From the NCBI GenBank assembly GCA_944393455.1, contig CALYAH010000129.1, forward strand, positions 1-7,625: DNA of 7,625 nt, read 5' to 3'. Positions 1-6,302 of the stretch are shown here, one piece after another (position 1 is the stretch's first letter; each line of letters begins with the position of its first letter). Both the position numbers and the translations under genes were made by a program. The notes under the pieces are model-generated. The model saw only the letters and a list, made by a program, of their open reading frames with translations, was not told the DNA's origin and ran no database searches. The stretch is from an uncultured Clostridia bacterium (lineage in GTDB: Bacteria; Bacillota; Clostridia; TANB77; CAG-508).

Positions 1-47
1 TGTGCAATTATACTAAAATTTCTGATATGTGATTGTCTATTATCCAT
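1..47 (-). CDS. lepA: LepA / elongation factor 4, first 15 codons (partial)
   Basis: Reading the minus strand from the ATG at 47-45 gives MDNRQSHIRNFSIIA, and the next two bases (CA) would begin the His of IAHIDHGKST. This IRNFSIIAH lead-in to the G1 GTP-binding loop is diagnostic of LepA (EF-4), a translational GTPase that acts on stalled or mis-translocated ribosomes; the rest lies outside the window. A GAGG sits four bases upstream of the ATG (AAGAGGAATT), which supports this start. The gene follows the rhodanese gene by about 100 bases on the same strand, with a hairpin (82-117) between them. Only 47 bases are visible, so the call rests on this N-terminal signature; the sequence is distinctive enough that I am fairly sure. 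Confidence 0.85.
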   Translation of the reverse strand, partial: MDNRQSHIRNFSIIA

Positions 48-81
48 AATTCCTCTTTCTTACTTTTTTATTTTAAAATTC

Positions 82-117
82 ATGAGACACTTTTTTCCTC
101 TTTTCTAAGTGTCTCAT
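82..117 (-). terminator. 11-bp hairpin between rhodanese gene and lepA
   Basis: ATGAGACACTT at 82-92 is the exact reverse complement of AAGTGTCTCAT at 107-117, with a 14-base pyrimidine-rich loop. It starts about 30 bases after the rhodanese stop and ends about 35 bases before the lepA start. On the minus strand the stem is followed by GAATTTTAAAAT rather than a clean U-run, so it is a weak intrinsic terminator at best. It may instead be an attenuating or RNA-stabilising hairpin in the lepA leader. Confidence 0.5.
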
Positions 118-146
118 CCATATTTTAACATATAAACTTTAAAATC

Positions 147-485
147 TCAATAGTTTTGAAATCCATTATACAAATTATATACATTATTATATCCTAATTT
201 TTCTAGTTCTTTTTGTGCTTTTTTACTTCTTCTTCCACTTGAGCAATATACAACAATTGGCTGCTCCTTGTTTCTTAATTCTTTCTCATACTTTACCATT
301 AATTCATATTCTGGTATTAAAAGAGCATCTTTAATATGCCCCTCTTTATATTCCTGTGGACTTCTTACATCTAAGATTATAGCTCCTTTTTTCTGCATTT
401 TTTCTAATTCTTCCATAGTAACATCGTTTTTTTCCATAAAACGATATCTATTTCTTTTTAATATATATCTAAGTTTATTTAACAT
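147..485 (-). CDS. Single-domain rhodanese-like sulfurtransferase
   Basis: The 112-residue product is one rhodanese domain after a short basic N-terminal extension (about residues 1-20). Visible hallmarks are ILDVRSPQEYKEGHI (about 37-51, the DVR-EY-GHI signature) and the active-site loop YCSSGRRS with the presumed sulfur-carrying Cys at residue 81. The C-terminal part has the usual alternating helices and strands and ends in YNLYNGFQNY, close to the family's GG-x-x-x-W end. Such stand-alone domains (PspE/GlpE-like) are cytoplasmic sulfur-transfer or persulfide-handling proteins; the partner here is unknown. The start at 485 has GAGGCG six bases upstream; a second Met at residue 17 lacks a ribosome site. 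It uses one CGT Arg codon and no CGA/CGG. A TATAAT at 539-534 is a possible -10 but no good -35 is visible. Confidence 0.88.
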   Translation of the reverse strand: MLNKLRYILKRNRYRFMEKNDVTMEELEKMQKKGAIILDVRSPQEYKEGHIKDALLIPEYELMVKYEKELRNKEQPIVVYCSSGRRSKKAQKELEKLGYNNVYNLYNGFQNY

Positions 486-1021
486 TTTTATCGCCTCGCT
501 TCGACAATTTTATCTTTATTCTGACCCTATTTTATTATATGAAAAATATTTTTTTAAGTTATTTTCTAATTTATCCACATATTACTGATTTTATCCACAT
601 CCCATTTTTTTACATTTTTTTGCTTATAAATATTTTTTATCTGTTTTTTCTGCTTTTTGTTTTTGTCATGTATATATCATAAAGATTTCATTTATGTCTT
701 ATTTTTCTTGTATTATTCGCATTTTTTCTAGTTTTTATTATTTTTTTCTATGTTTTCCTTCATTTTTCGCATACTATTATTTCAATTTGATTGCAACCAA
801 ATTACAATTACGTTTCTTTTTAGATTTTATGTCACTTCCTTTTTTCGACTTTTTGTAATATTGATTGTGTATAATTCAATGTGGAAACTGTGGATAACTT
901 TGTGAATAACTTTAAATAGGCTTTTTGCGTTTACAAGTTGTTCACATTTCTTTTTGGTTTCAATAATTTTTTTATGTTGATTGCCGTTTCGTAAGTTTTT
1001 ATGTGTACTTCTTTTATCTAA
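486..1021. other. Gene-free AT-rich region with a cluster of DnaA boxes
   Basis: No credible gene is found on either strand across about 540 bases. Perfect DnaA boxes TTATCCACA occur on the plus strand at 571-579 and 591-599, and on the minus strand at 889-897 (TGTGGATAA). Further minus-strand matches are 866-874 (TGTGTATAA, that is TTATACACA) and 901-909 (TGTGAATAA, one mismatch). A weaker plus-strand form, TTGTTCACA, is at 938-946. The two groups point toward each other across about 270 bases of T-rich plus strand (600-865). This is the look of a replication origin or a DnaA-titrating/regulatory locus. Against a chromosomal origin: no dnaA, dnaN or rpmH nearby, and the genes to the right run toward this region rather than away from it. 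Confidence 0.45.
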
Positions 1022-1070
1022 AAAAAATACTAAAGTTTTAGTGTGTATTACTAAAACTTTAGTATTTTTT
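1022..1070 (-). terminator. Strong intrinsic terminator after the DUF1294 gene
   Basis: A perfect 21-bp inverted repeat (arms 1022-1042 and 1050-1070, 7-base loop) begins three bases after the DUF1294 TGA stop. On the minus strand the stem ends in a run of seven T residues, giving a classic Rho-independent terminator. The outer A6/T6 pairs make it bidirectional in principle, and it insulates the DnaA-box region from upstream transcription. Confidence 0.92.
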
Positions 1071-1073
1071 ATT

Positions 1074-1376
1074 TCATCTTAATATAAAATATATAATAGT
1101 TACAATCTCAAGTATTGTAATAAAAGGAAATCCTATTACAAATTGAATTTTTTGAGTTTTATGTCTAAAAGTATACATTCCAGCTATCGTTCCAATTCCA
1201 TCACCTAATTCTGTTATAATAAATAAAGTTTTTTCCGGAATTCTCCATGAGCCTTTTTTAGCTTTTCTTTTATCTAGCCACATAATAAAAAATCCAAATA
1301 TGTTTATTATTATAAAATATATAATTATATTTTTAGTTGTAAATATTTGACTTAATTGTACTGTATTTTCAAACAT
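1074..1376 (-). CDS. DUF1294 family small membrane protein
   Basis: The 100-residue product matches the DUF1294 pattern: a first membrane segment (about 16-34), then the basic stretch DKRKAKKGSWRIPEKTL (about 35-51), a second hydrophobic stretch with the ELGDGIGTIAGM motif (about 56-67), FRHKTQKIQF (about 70-79), and a last membrane segment (about 80-98). The WRIPE and RHKT motifs are the family hallmarks. The biochemical function of DUF1294 is not known to me. The ATG has AAAGGAGAATAAT directly upstream, a good ribosome site with six bases of spacing. An extended -10 promoter lies about 30 bases upstream and a strong terminator follows, so this looks like a single-gene transcript. Confidence 0.85.
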   Translation of the reverse strand: MFENTVQLSQIFTTKNIIIYFIIINIFGFFIMWLDKRKAKKGSWRIPEKTLFIITELGDGIGTIAGMYTFRHKTQKIQFVIGFPFITILEIVTIIYFILR

Positions 1377-1403
1377 ATTATTCTCCTTTCTAGATTCTTA
1401 TTT

Positions 1404-1412
1404 ATTATAACA
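1404..1412 (-). promoter_or_regulatory. Extended -10 promoter for the DUF1294 gene
   Basis: On the minus strand TGTTATAAT (TG at 1412-1411, TATAAT at 1409-1404) is an extended -10 element, 28 bases before the DUF1294 start codon. The hexamer 17 bases further upstream (GTGCAA) is a poor -35, which extended -10 promoters can tolerate. Confidence 0.45.
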
Positions 1413-1430
1413 CGTTTTTAATGATTTGCA

Positions 1431-1450
1431 CCCAAAAACACAAAAAACAT
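1431..1450 (-). repeat. T-rich element after the KH-domain gene, resembling the one after polC
   Basis: Directly after the KH-domain stop the minus strand reads ATGTTTTTTGTGTTTTTGGG. A near copy with two extra bases follows the polC stop (minus strand, about 6501-6480). Low complexity makes chance similarity possible, and here there is no obvious hairpin partner. Confidence 0.3.
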
Positions 1451-1451
1451 T

Positions 1452-3479
1452 TTATTCACGTTCTTGCTCTTTCTGTTTTTTTATAGCATTTTCTATCTTT
1501 TCTAATGTTATCTTAATTTCTTCTTTTGACTTTGGATGCAATATAATTTTAGATAAATCTAATCCTTTTTCTTGTAATTCTTTTGTTGTTTTATTTATAT
1601 TATACCCTTCTCTACCAATTATTTTTCCCATGGCTTCTTTAGGTACATCTAAATGTAACTTTCCTCCTCTAATCCTTTTTTTAGCTTCAGAAATATTTAT
1701 TATACCTGATTCATATACAGGTCCATACCCCCATCCTTTTTCTTCTATCTCATACAACAAAACTGCATTATCATTTTCTACAAATTCGACGTCATCAGCT
1801 TCAATTATTTCTCCGTAACCTGCTTCTACGTTTTCGAATATGACATAATGATACTACCTTTCCTTCTAAATATTCATTAGTTTTGTTTCTTGCTTCTTCT
1901 TGTCTTTTTTCTTCTTTTCTTTTAGCTTCTTCCTTCTTTATTATTTCTAATTCTAATTTTTCATATAAATCAGTAAATCCTTGTTCTTTATATAATTTTA
2001 ATTTTTCTTCTTCTGAGAGTCCTCCAGTGCAAAAACAGCCATTTTCATTTTCAATAAAATCTTTTGTTGAAAGGTATTTTTCTTGTATTTGTTGCATATT
2101 TTTAATATTTTTTATATTGGTAGCATCTACTTCGCCACCGTAATCTTTTTTTGCTTCTGCAATAATAACCTCATCATTATTTATTGTAATATAATTATCA
2201 TATATTTCAATAGAGTTTATTTTTTCTTCATATTCTAAATTTTTAATTTTTTCACCATAATCATTTTTACTAAAAGAAATTTTTCCAGGATTGCATATTA
2301 CCGCAATCTTTTTTCCATTACACAATATTAAACAATTTTTTTCTTTTTTTACATACTCACTTTTCCTTTTATTTCCAGACAATTCTATAATCTCTGGAAT
2401 ATTACTTTCTTCTTTCTCTAAAGTCAATTCATTCTCGTAGCTATAATATGTTAATGCCTCTTTGTTCGAATGAACAATCTTATCTGAACAATGAAATTTA
2501 AAATCATCATCTGTTTTTTCTAATTTTTCATTACGATCTCCGTATTAGACATTCTTCTTGTGGTAATTCTATATATCCTTTATCATTATCCTGCATTGCA
2601 ACATAAATTATAGGTTCTATTTTAGATTTACACCATTTTCTTCCTAATATTCCACCACCACCCACAAAAGTATCTTTTTCAAGTATTAATGATGCTTTAC
2701 CATCTTTTGTTATTACTCCTGTCTCTTGTCCGCGGGTATAATAAATTCCATCTTCACTAGCATATTCATATTTTGGAACCAGACTTCCTTCAATATAATA
2801 CTCTCCACTCTCCTTCAGTTTTTCAATATGCTCTTTATACATTCCTAAAATTCTATCTCCATAAGTTTTTTCTTCGTTTTCTTTACCATAAATATTATGT
2901 ATTTCTTCTTCATCTTTGTATTTATAATCACTTTTTAATGTAAAATAATAATCATAATCTCCATCTCCCAGCATTTTTTCATTCAATATTTCTATTTCTC
3001 CAGTTTTATTTAACCAATGAAAAAATTTTAAAATACTAGATGTTGCTATTATTTTTCCTCTGTTATATCTTTCTGTGTCTGCTTTATAAATTTCTGCTTT
3101 TACTTGATGCACTTTTGATTTAAAATCTGCAATTTTTCTTGTTAATTCTGGTGTTTTTATACTTGCTTTTATTTTTCCCATACTATTTATCTTATCTAAA
3201 TACCTACCTCTTCCTTTAGAATAAACGGGTGCTTCTATTTCTTCCTCTTCAAATGATATTATTATTTCGTTACCTTCAACTTGTGCTTGGAACTCATTTG
3301 GAAGTATTTCCAGAATTTTTTCTTTTTCCTCTTCTGTATCAAATTCTATCTTTACATTATCTTGTAATAAGTTTTCGATAATACCGTTCCTGGCTCTCAT
3401 TTAATATTCCATATTCATATACAAATGGCCACCTTTTTTTCTCTAATATAACCTTTTCCTCTTTATTTTCTTCATCCAT
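1452..3479 (-). CDS. KH-domain protein of unknown function, read through three +1 frameshifts
   Basis: The ATG at 3479 follows GAGGAG with eight bases of spacing, better than any later candidate. Continuous reading to the TAA at 1454-1452 needs three +1 shifts, at CGG 3386-3384, CGG 2542-2540 and CGA 1836-1834. Skipping the C each time gives 674 residues in four parts: 1-31, 32-312, 313-547 and 548-674. I do not recognise the N-terminal and middle parts. They are acidic and mixed alpha/beta, with FVGGGGILGRKW near residue 278-289 and a Lys/Glu-rich helix around 505-535. The last part contains GGKLHLDVP and GKIIGREGYN, with GREG at 621-624, which fits the GxxG loop of a KH RNA-binding domain. 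Unshifted reading would stop after 8, 3 or 11 further residues at the respective sites. It lies between terminators and may be monocistronic. Decay or sequence error is the alternative. Confidence 0.65.
1834..1836 (-). other. +1 frameshift site 3 in the KH-domain gene (CGA)
   Basis: The zero frame reads GTA TCA TTA TGT CAT ATT CGA AAA and stops at TGA 1803-1801 after an implausibly Arg-rich tail (RKRRSRLRRNN). Skipping the C of CGA gives ATT GAA AAC GTA, that is VVSLCHI followed by ENVEAGYGEIIEA, and opens the frame carrying the KH domain. A later CGG in the zero frame (1815-1813) is a second possible site, but it would leave an unlikely basic stretch in the protein. Confidence 0.6.
2540..2542 (-). 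other. +1 frameshift site 2 in the KH-domain gene (CGG)
   Basis: The zero frame reads GAA TGT CTA ATA CGG AGA TCG TAA and ends at 2531. The +1 frame is open only after its own TAA six bases upstream (GTC TAA TAC GGA), so the shift must fall within about a dozen bases that contain the CGG. Skipping its C gives ATA GGA GAT CGT, that is ECLI followed by GDRNEKLEK, and opens 235 further codons. Confidence 0.6.
3384..3386 (-). other. +1 frameshift site 1 in the KH-domain gene (CGG)
   Basis: From the ATG at 3479 the zero frame reads ...AAT GAG AGC CAG GAA CGG TAT TAT CGA AAA and stops at a TAA eight codons past the CGG. Skipping the C of CGG gives GAA GGT ATT ATC, that is NESQE followed by GIIENLLQDN. 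A CGA at 3377-3375 in the same frame is an alternative site (giving ERYY then ENLLQDN). Either way the break coincides with a CGR codon. Confidence 0.6.
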
Positions 3480-3517
3480 ATTTGTTTCTCCTCTCATTTT
3501 CTCTTTATATTTTGTTT

Positions 3518-3550
3518 AAAAAATCCAACTCTTATTGAGCTGGATTTTTT
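3518..3550 (-). terminator. Intrinsic terminator after the DHH-like gene
   Basis: AAAAAATCCA (3518-3527) pairs exactly with TGGATTTTTT (3541-3550), and an inner CTC/GAG pair closes a TTATT loop past one mismatch. It begins four bases after the stop of the DHH-like gene, and on the minus strand it ends in six T residues. It separates this gene from the KH-domain gene downstream. Confidence 0.9.
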
Positions 3551-3553
3551 ACT

Positions 3554-4396
3554 TTAATCCCCAATTTCTTTTTCATCTGTATTGATTTGTTGTGTAGTTT
3601 CTCTTTCTGCTTCAATTATTTTTTTTACTTCTGCTTTTATTTCATCTTGGTTTGCATATCCTCCCCAGAATCCGCTTCCTTGGTCTAATTGACCTCCTGA
3701 CCAGCCACCTGGAAATTTTTCATTTAACATATTTATAATTTCTGTTTTTCCATAAAAGTTTGTTTCACCATCAGCACTTGTTATTAATAGATTATCATAT
3801 TTTCCAAATAATCTATCTGTAACAGTTGAAGTTTTTGAATGTGGTAAATCCATTGCTATGTATTCACGTTTTTCACTTAAATCACCTAATTTTTCAACTG
3901 CTTCTTGTGCTTGTGCTTCTTGTTCAGGAGTTACACCTTGCATTTCTCTATCTCTCATTCTTATGTTTTCAATAATTTCTTGTAAGTCTTTTTCTTCAAT
4001 TCCTAAGTTAGCTCCTAATTCTTGCATTGCTGGAATATAACCTTTATCATTAGCTGATACAAATTGTTCATCTAATGTAAGTTCTACTCCTAAAATGTCT
4101 GCAACTTGTTCTATAGAAGATTCTGGCTTACTTCTATCGTCTTCTCCATATATATGGTGGTCAATGTTTATTGCTCCATTTGAATCTCCTTGTAATTCAA
4201 CTCCATATACGCTTTTTCCATTTTGTTTTGCTTTTTCTACTTTTTCTTTTAATTCTTCTTCAAGTTTTTCCCAAGATGCTCCCCATGCTTGTCCTGTAAC
4301 TAAATATTCTTCTTCATTTTTTTCTAGCATTTCTACTATTGTTTTTGCCTCCAAATCATTATTTGGTGTTACCCATAATCTGTTATTTTTTTCCAT
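3554..4396 (-). CDS. DHH-superfamily phosphoesterase-like protein
   Basis: With the ATG at 4396 (AAGGAG eight bases upstream; a GTG three codons earlier would overlap that ribosome site) the product is 280 residues. Around residues 66-93 it reads VELQGD...INIDHHIYGEDDRS with the DHH triad at 79-81, then SSIEQVADILGVEL and VSANDKGYIPAM (about 113-124). The order of Asp, DHH and a later Asp resembles the metal-binding core of DHH phosphoesterases (RecJ/GdpP/NrnA superfamily). Near the C-terminus FPGGWSGGQ (228-236) and GFWGGY resemble the glycine-rich substrate loop of a DHHA1 domain. VTGQAWGASWEKLE near the N-terminus appears to be a conserved block of this protein type. The usual first Asp motif of canonical DHH enzymes is not clear, so the substrate cannot be named. 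No membrane segment is seen. The hypothetical gene upstream ends 58 bases before this start without a clear terminator, so the two may share a transcript. Confidence 0.65.
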   Translation of the reverse strand: MEKNNRLWVTPNNDLEAKTIVEMLEKNEEEYLVTGQAWGASWEKLEEELKEKVEKAKQNGKSVYGVELQGDSNGAINIDHHIYGEDDRSKPESSIEQVADILGVELTLDEQFVSANDKGYIPAMQELGANLGIEEKDLQEIIENIRMRDREMQGVTPEQEAQAQEAVEKLGDLSEKREYIAMDLPHSKTSTVTDRLFGKYDNLLITSADGETNFYGKTEIINMLNEKFPGGWSGGQLDQGSGFWGGYANQDEIKAEVKKIIEAERETTQQINTDEKEIGD

Positions 4397-4454
4397 AACA
4401 ATCACTCCTTATTATTTTTTTATTTCTTAATTTTAATAACTATTTTATTTAGTA

Positions 4455-5006
4455 TTATTTTAATAATTTTGTTTCAATATCTTTTATAAAAAATCTTCTT
4501 ACTACTTTTGGTATTTTTTGGATATTTTTATATAAATATTGATTGTTTTCTCTTAGTCTAATAATTTCTTCATCTTTCTGCTTTAACGCTTTTTTATATT
4601 CTTCTAATAATTCCTTGGCTTTTGGAATTTTACTATTTTCTTTTTTTAATATTTCAATTAAATTATTTAATTGAATATTTTCAATCTTTGTCTCATAATT
4701 TTTATTAGATTCTTTTATCTTTTTTACATATTCAGCTACTTCAGGTTTCATATTGTTTTTTTCTAAGCTTCTATTAGTTTTTGTACTTTCTATATTTTTC
4801 ATAATTTCATCTAAAATTTCATATGTTTGTTCATCAATATTTTGATTTTCTAGTGGTAACTCTGAATCTATTGAAATGTTTTCATCATACTCAAAGTTAT
4901 CTTCAATATAATCAATATATTTTTGTGGAATTAAGTTATATTCTTCTTCTGGTAAACAATCTAATATCAATTTTACTTGGTACAATACTTTTTCCTTTGT
5001 TAGCAT
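4455..5006 (-). CDS. Hypothetical protein with C-terminal coiled coil
   Basis: Three in-frame Met codons are possible. The ATG at 5096 overlaps the LysR stop and would add a basic, unlikely N-terminus. The ATG at 5018 directly abuts GAGAGG. The ATG at 5006 has AGAGAGG twelve bases upstream and begins MLTKEKVLYQVKLILD, so I prefer it (183 residues). The N-terminal part (1-70) is acidic, with EEEYNLIPQKYIDYIEDN, a pattern I associate loosely with uncharacterised Bacillota proteins. Residues about 95-165 are Lys/Glu-rich and probably helical or coiled coil (EEYKKALKQKDEEIIRLREN). The basic tail KIPKVVRRFFIKDIETKLL could bind nucleic acid or a partner. No signal peptide or membrane segment is visible. 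It follows lysR by about 80 bases and precedes the DHH-like gene, so the three may be co-transcribed. Function unknown. Confidence 0.7.
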   Translation of the reverse strand: MLTKEKVLYQVKLILDCLPEEEYNLIPQKYIDYIEDNFEYDENISIDSELPLENQNIDEQTYEILDEIMKNIESTKTNRSLEKNNMKPEVAEYVKKIKESNKNYETKIENIQLNNLIEILKKENSKIPKAKELLEEYKKALKQKDEEIIRLRENNQYLYKNIQKIPKVVRRFFIKDIETKLLK

Positions 5007-5088
5007 TCTATTTTCCATCCTCTCTTTCTTTTTTAGACGCCCTTTTTTATTATGAATGATTTTTATTTTACTTGTATAAAACCAAAAT

Positions 5089-5979
5089 CTATGCATATTT
5101 TTCTTTTATTTCTTTTATTAATTCATCTACTGCCTTGTTAAATAGCCTTTTCTTAGGTACTGCAATACCAACTTTCAAATTATTTGAACTTAATTCTTTT
5201 ATTATTGCAATATCTTTAATTATCTCCCTCAAATTTTCCTTTCTTGTAAAAGCAATTCCCACATTTTCAAAAATTAATTTTTTCATAATGTCAAAATTAA
5301 ATACTTCATATTTTATATTAAGCTTAATCTTTTCTTTATTACAAAATTGTTTTAAAACTTCATTTTTTATATATGCATTTTGGGGAATTATTAAGCTATG
5401 CCTTTCGATTTCAGAAATTTCTTTAATCGGGTATTTTCTTATATATTCCTTGCTCGCAAAAAAACAAAATTTTGATTCTTTTAAAGATATTATTTCAATA
5501 TTAGCATAACTTTTTTTATCATATGGTAAATCAAGTACTGCTATATCTATTTGACCATTTGTTAATTTTTGCATTTCTTTGTCTATCGTACTCTCATTTG
5601 AGACAGCAATTTCTATATTTCTATGTTTTTTTATAAAATCCAATATTGGTTCATATAACAAAGATGATATAAGTTCATTGTCACCTTCTATCCTTATTTT
5701 TCCTTTTTCTAAATTAATGTATTCGAAAAAAATATTCTCAACATTATTTAATGTATCAATACTATTTTTTATATACCTATATAGTTTTTGTCCTTCTTGT
5801 GTTAGTTCAACACCATTTTTACTTCTATAAAAAACTTTAACTCCTAATGATTTTTCAAGCTTTTGTATCGATTGTGTGACTGCCGATTGCGTTATATAAA
5901 TATTTTGAGCTGTTTTTGAAATATTTTTATATTTAACGACTTCACAAAATATTTTATATAACTCTAAATCTGTGTTCAC
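5089..5979 (-). CDS. LysR-family transcriptional regulator
   Basis: The 296-residue product has the normal LysR length and layout. An N-terminal winged helix-turn-helix covers residues 1-65, with NISKTAQNIYITQSAVTQSIQKLEKSLG as its helices and FYRSKNGVELTQEG as the wing. A linker helix (about 66-88) and a two-lobed periplasmic-binding-protein-like effector domain (about 90-296) follow. The start is GTG at 5979-5977 with AGGAGG seven bases upstream, a strong site. LysR proteins act as tetramers on T-N11-A palindromes and usually control an adjacent gene and themselves. Here no divergent target gene is present. Its own promoter, a palindrome and a manganese-type riboswitch lie upstream, so its level may respond both to autoregulation and to metal. 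The effector and targets cannot be read from sequence. Confidence 0.93.
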   Translation of the reverse strand: MNTDLELYKIFCEVVKYKNISKTAQNIYITQSAVTQSIQKLEKSLGVKVFYRSKNGVELTQEGQKLYRYIKNSIDTLNNVENIFFEYINLEKGKIRIEGDNELISSLLYEPILDFIKKHRNIEIAVSNESTIDKEMQKLTNGQIDIAVLDLPYDKKSYANIEIISLKESKFCFFASKEYIRKYPIKEISEIERHSLIIPQNAYIKNEVLKQFCNKEKIKLNIKYEVFNFDIMKKLIFENVGIAFTRKENLREIIKDIAIIKELSSNNLKVGIAVPKKRLFNKAVDELIKEIKEKYA

Positions 5980-6047
5980 AATTTTGCCTCCTCTTTTTTC
6001 ATTTGGTCATATCGCTTTTTGTCTAAAATTGCTATTTTCTTGTGTTA

Positions 6048-6076
6048 ATTATATATTTGTGAAATTTCGTTGTAAA
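6048..6076 (-). promoter_or_regulatory. Promoter of the LysR gene
   Basis: On the minus strand TTTACA (6076-6071) and TATAAT (6053-6048) are separated by exactly 17 bases, a near-consensus sigma-A promoter. Transcription would start near 6041, about 60 bases before the GTG. It lies downstream of the riboswitch terminator, so lysR can be expressed independently of it. Confidence 0.6.
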
Positions 6077-6082
6077 ATTATA

Positions 6083-6106
6083 TTTACTAATGTTAGTATT
6101 AGTAAA
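6083..6106. promoter_or_regulatory. Palindromic operator candidate upstream of the LysR promoter
   Basis: TTTACTAAT (6083-6091) is repeated in inverted form as ATTAGTAAA (6098-6106) around a six-base spacer. It ends seven bases upstream of the -35 of lysR. That is a natural place for an activator or autoregulatory LysR-type site; the symmetry is seen directly and the binding protein is inferred. Confidence 0.5.
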
Positions 6107-6198
6107 ATTTGTTTTTGAGCTCTTTTATTTTGCCTTTTTATCTTTTGCATAATGCGCATTGTCGCTTTTTTATTATAAGAAAAATTATTTTCTATAAT

Positions 6199-6243
6199 AA
6201 AAAAGACTTGTATTATGTTTAGATACATATATACAAGTCTTTT
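6199..6243 (-). terminator. Terminator hairpin of the riboswitch expression platform
   Basis: AAAAGACTTGTAT on the minus strand (6243-6231) pairs perfectly over 13 bp with ATACAAGTCTTTT (6213-6201) and is followed by further T residues, giving T6 at 6204-6199. Its 5' arm can instead pair with AAGTCTTT (6264-6257) upstream, which would prevent termination. Confidence 0.85.
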
Positions 6244-6256
6244 ATATAAAGTCGAC

Positions 6257-6302
6257 AAAGACTTATTATTATATGCGTCTTTACATAATAATAATAAGTC
6301 TT
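6257..6302 (-). promoter_or_regulatory. Anti-aptamer / antiterminator segment of the riboswitch
   Basis: AAGACTTATTATTAT on the minus strand (6302-6288) pairs over 15 bp with ATAATAATAAGTCTT (6272-6258). The 5' arm contains CTTATT, the closing strand of the aptamer P1 helix, so aptamer and hairpin are mutually exclusive. When P1 forms, the freed AAGTCTTT (6264-6257) can pair with AAAGACTT (6242-6235) of the terminator. The predicted logic is ligand-ON. Confidence 0.65.

Noticed and set aside
2531..3400. Separate gene starting at ATG 3400 (MRARNG)
   Set aside because: It has no ribosome site and the ATG directly follows a stop; the well-placed ATG at 3479 flows into it with one +1 shift.
5058..5089. 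Imperfect GATTTT...AAAATC hairpin at the end of lysR
   Set aside because: It is pure AT pairing with mismatches and no following U-run, so it is not convincing as a terminator.
5007..5096. Start of the coiled-coil protein at ATG 5096 or 5018
   Set aside because: The first overlaps the LysR stop and adds a basic non-conserved-looking leader without a ribosome site; the second touches the purine-rich site with no spacing.
6151..6160. AATGCGCATT 10-base palindrome
   Set aside because: It is short, single, and not positioned at a promoter element, so chance is a sufficient explanation.
6049..6258. 69-codon minus-strand frame, and a 36-codon Met inside it (6159), between riboswitch and lysR
   Set aside because: It starts within the riboswitch terminator, neither start has a ribosome site, and it contains CGC and CGA codons that real genes here mostly avoid.
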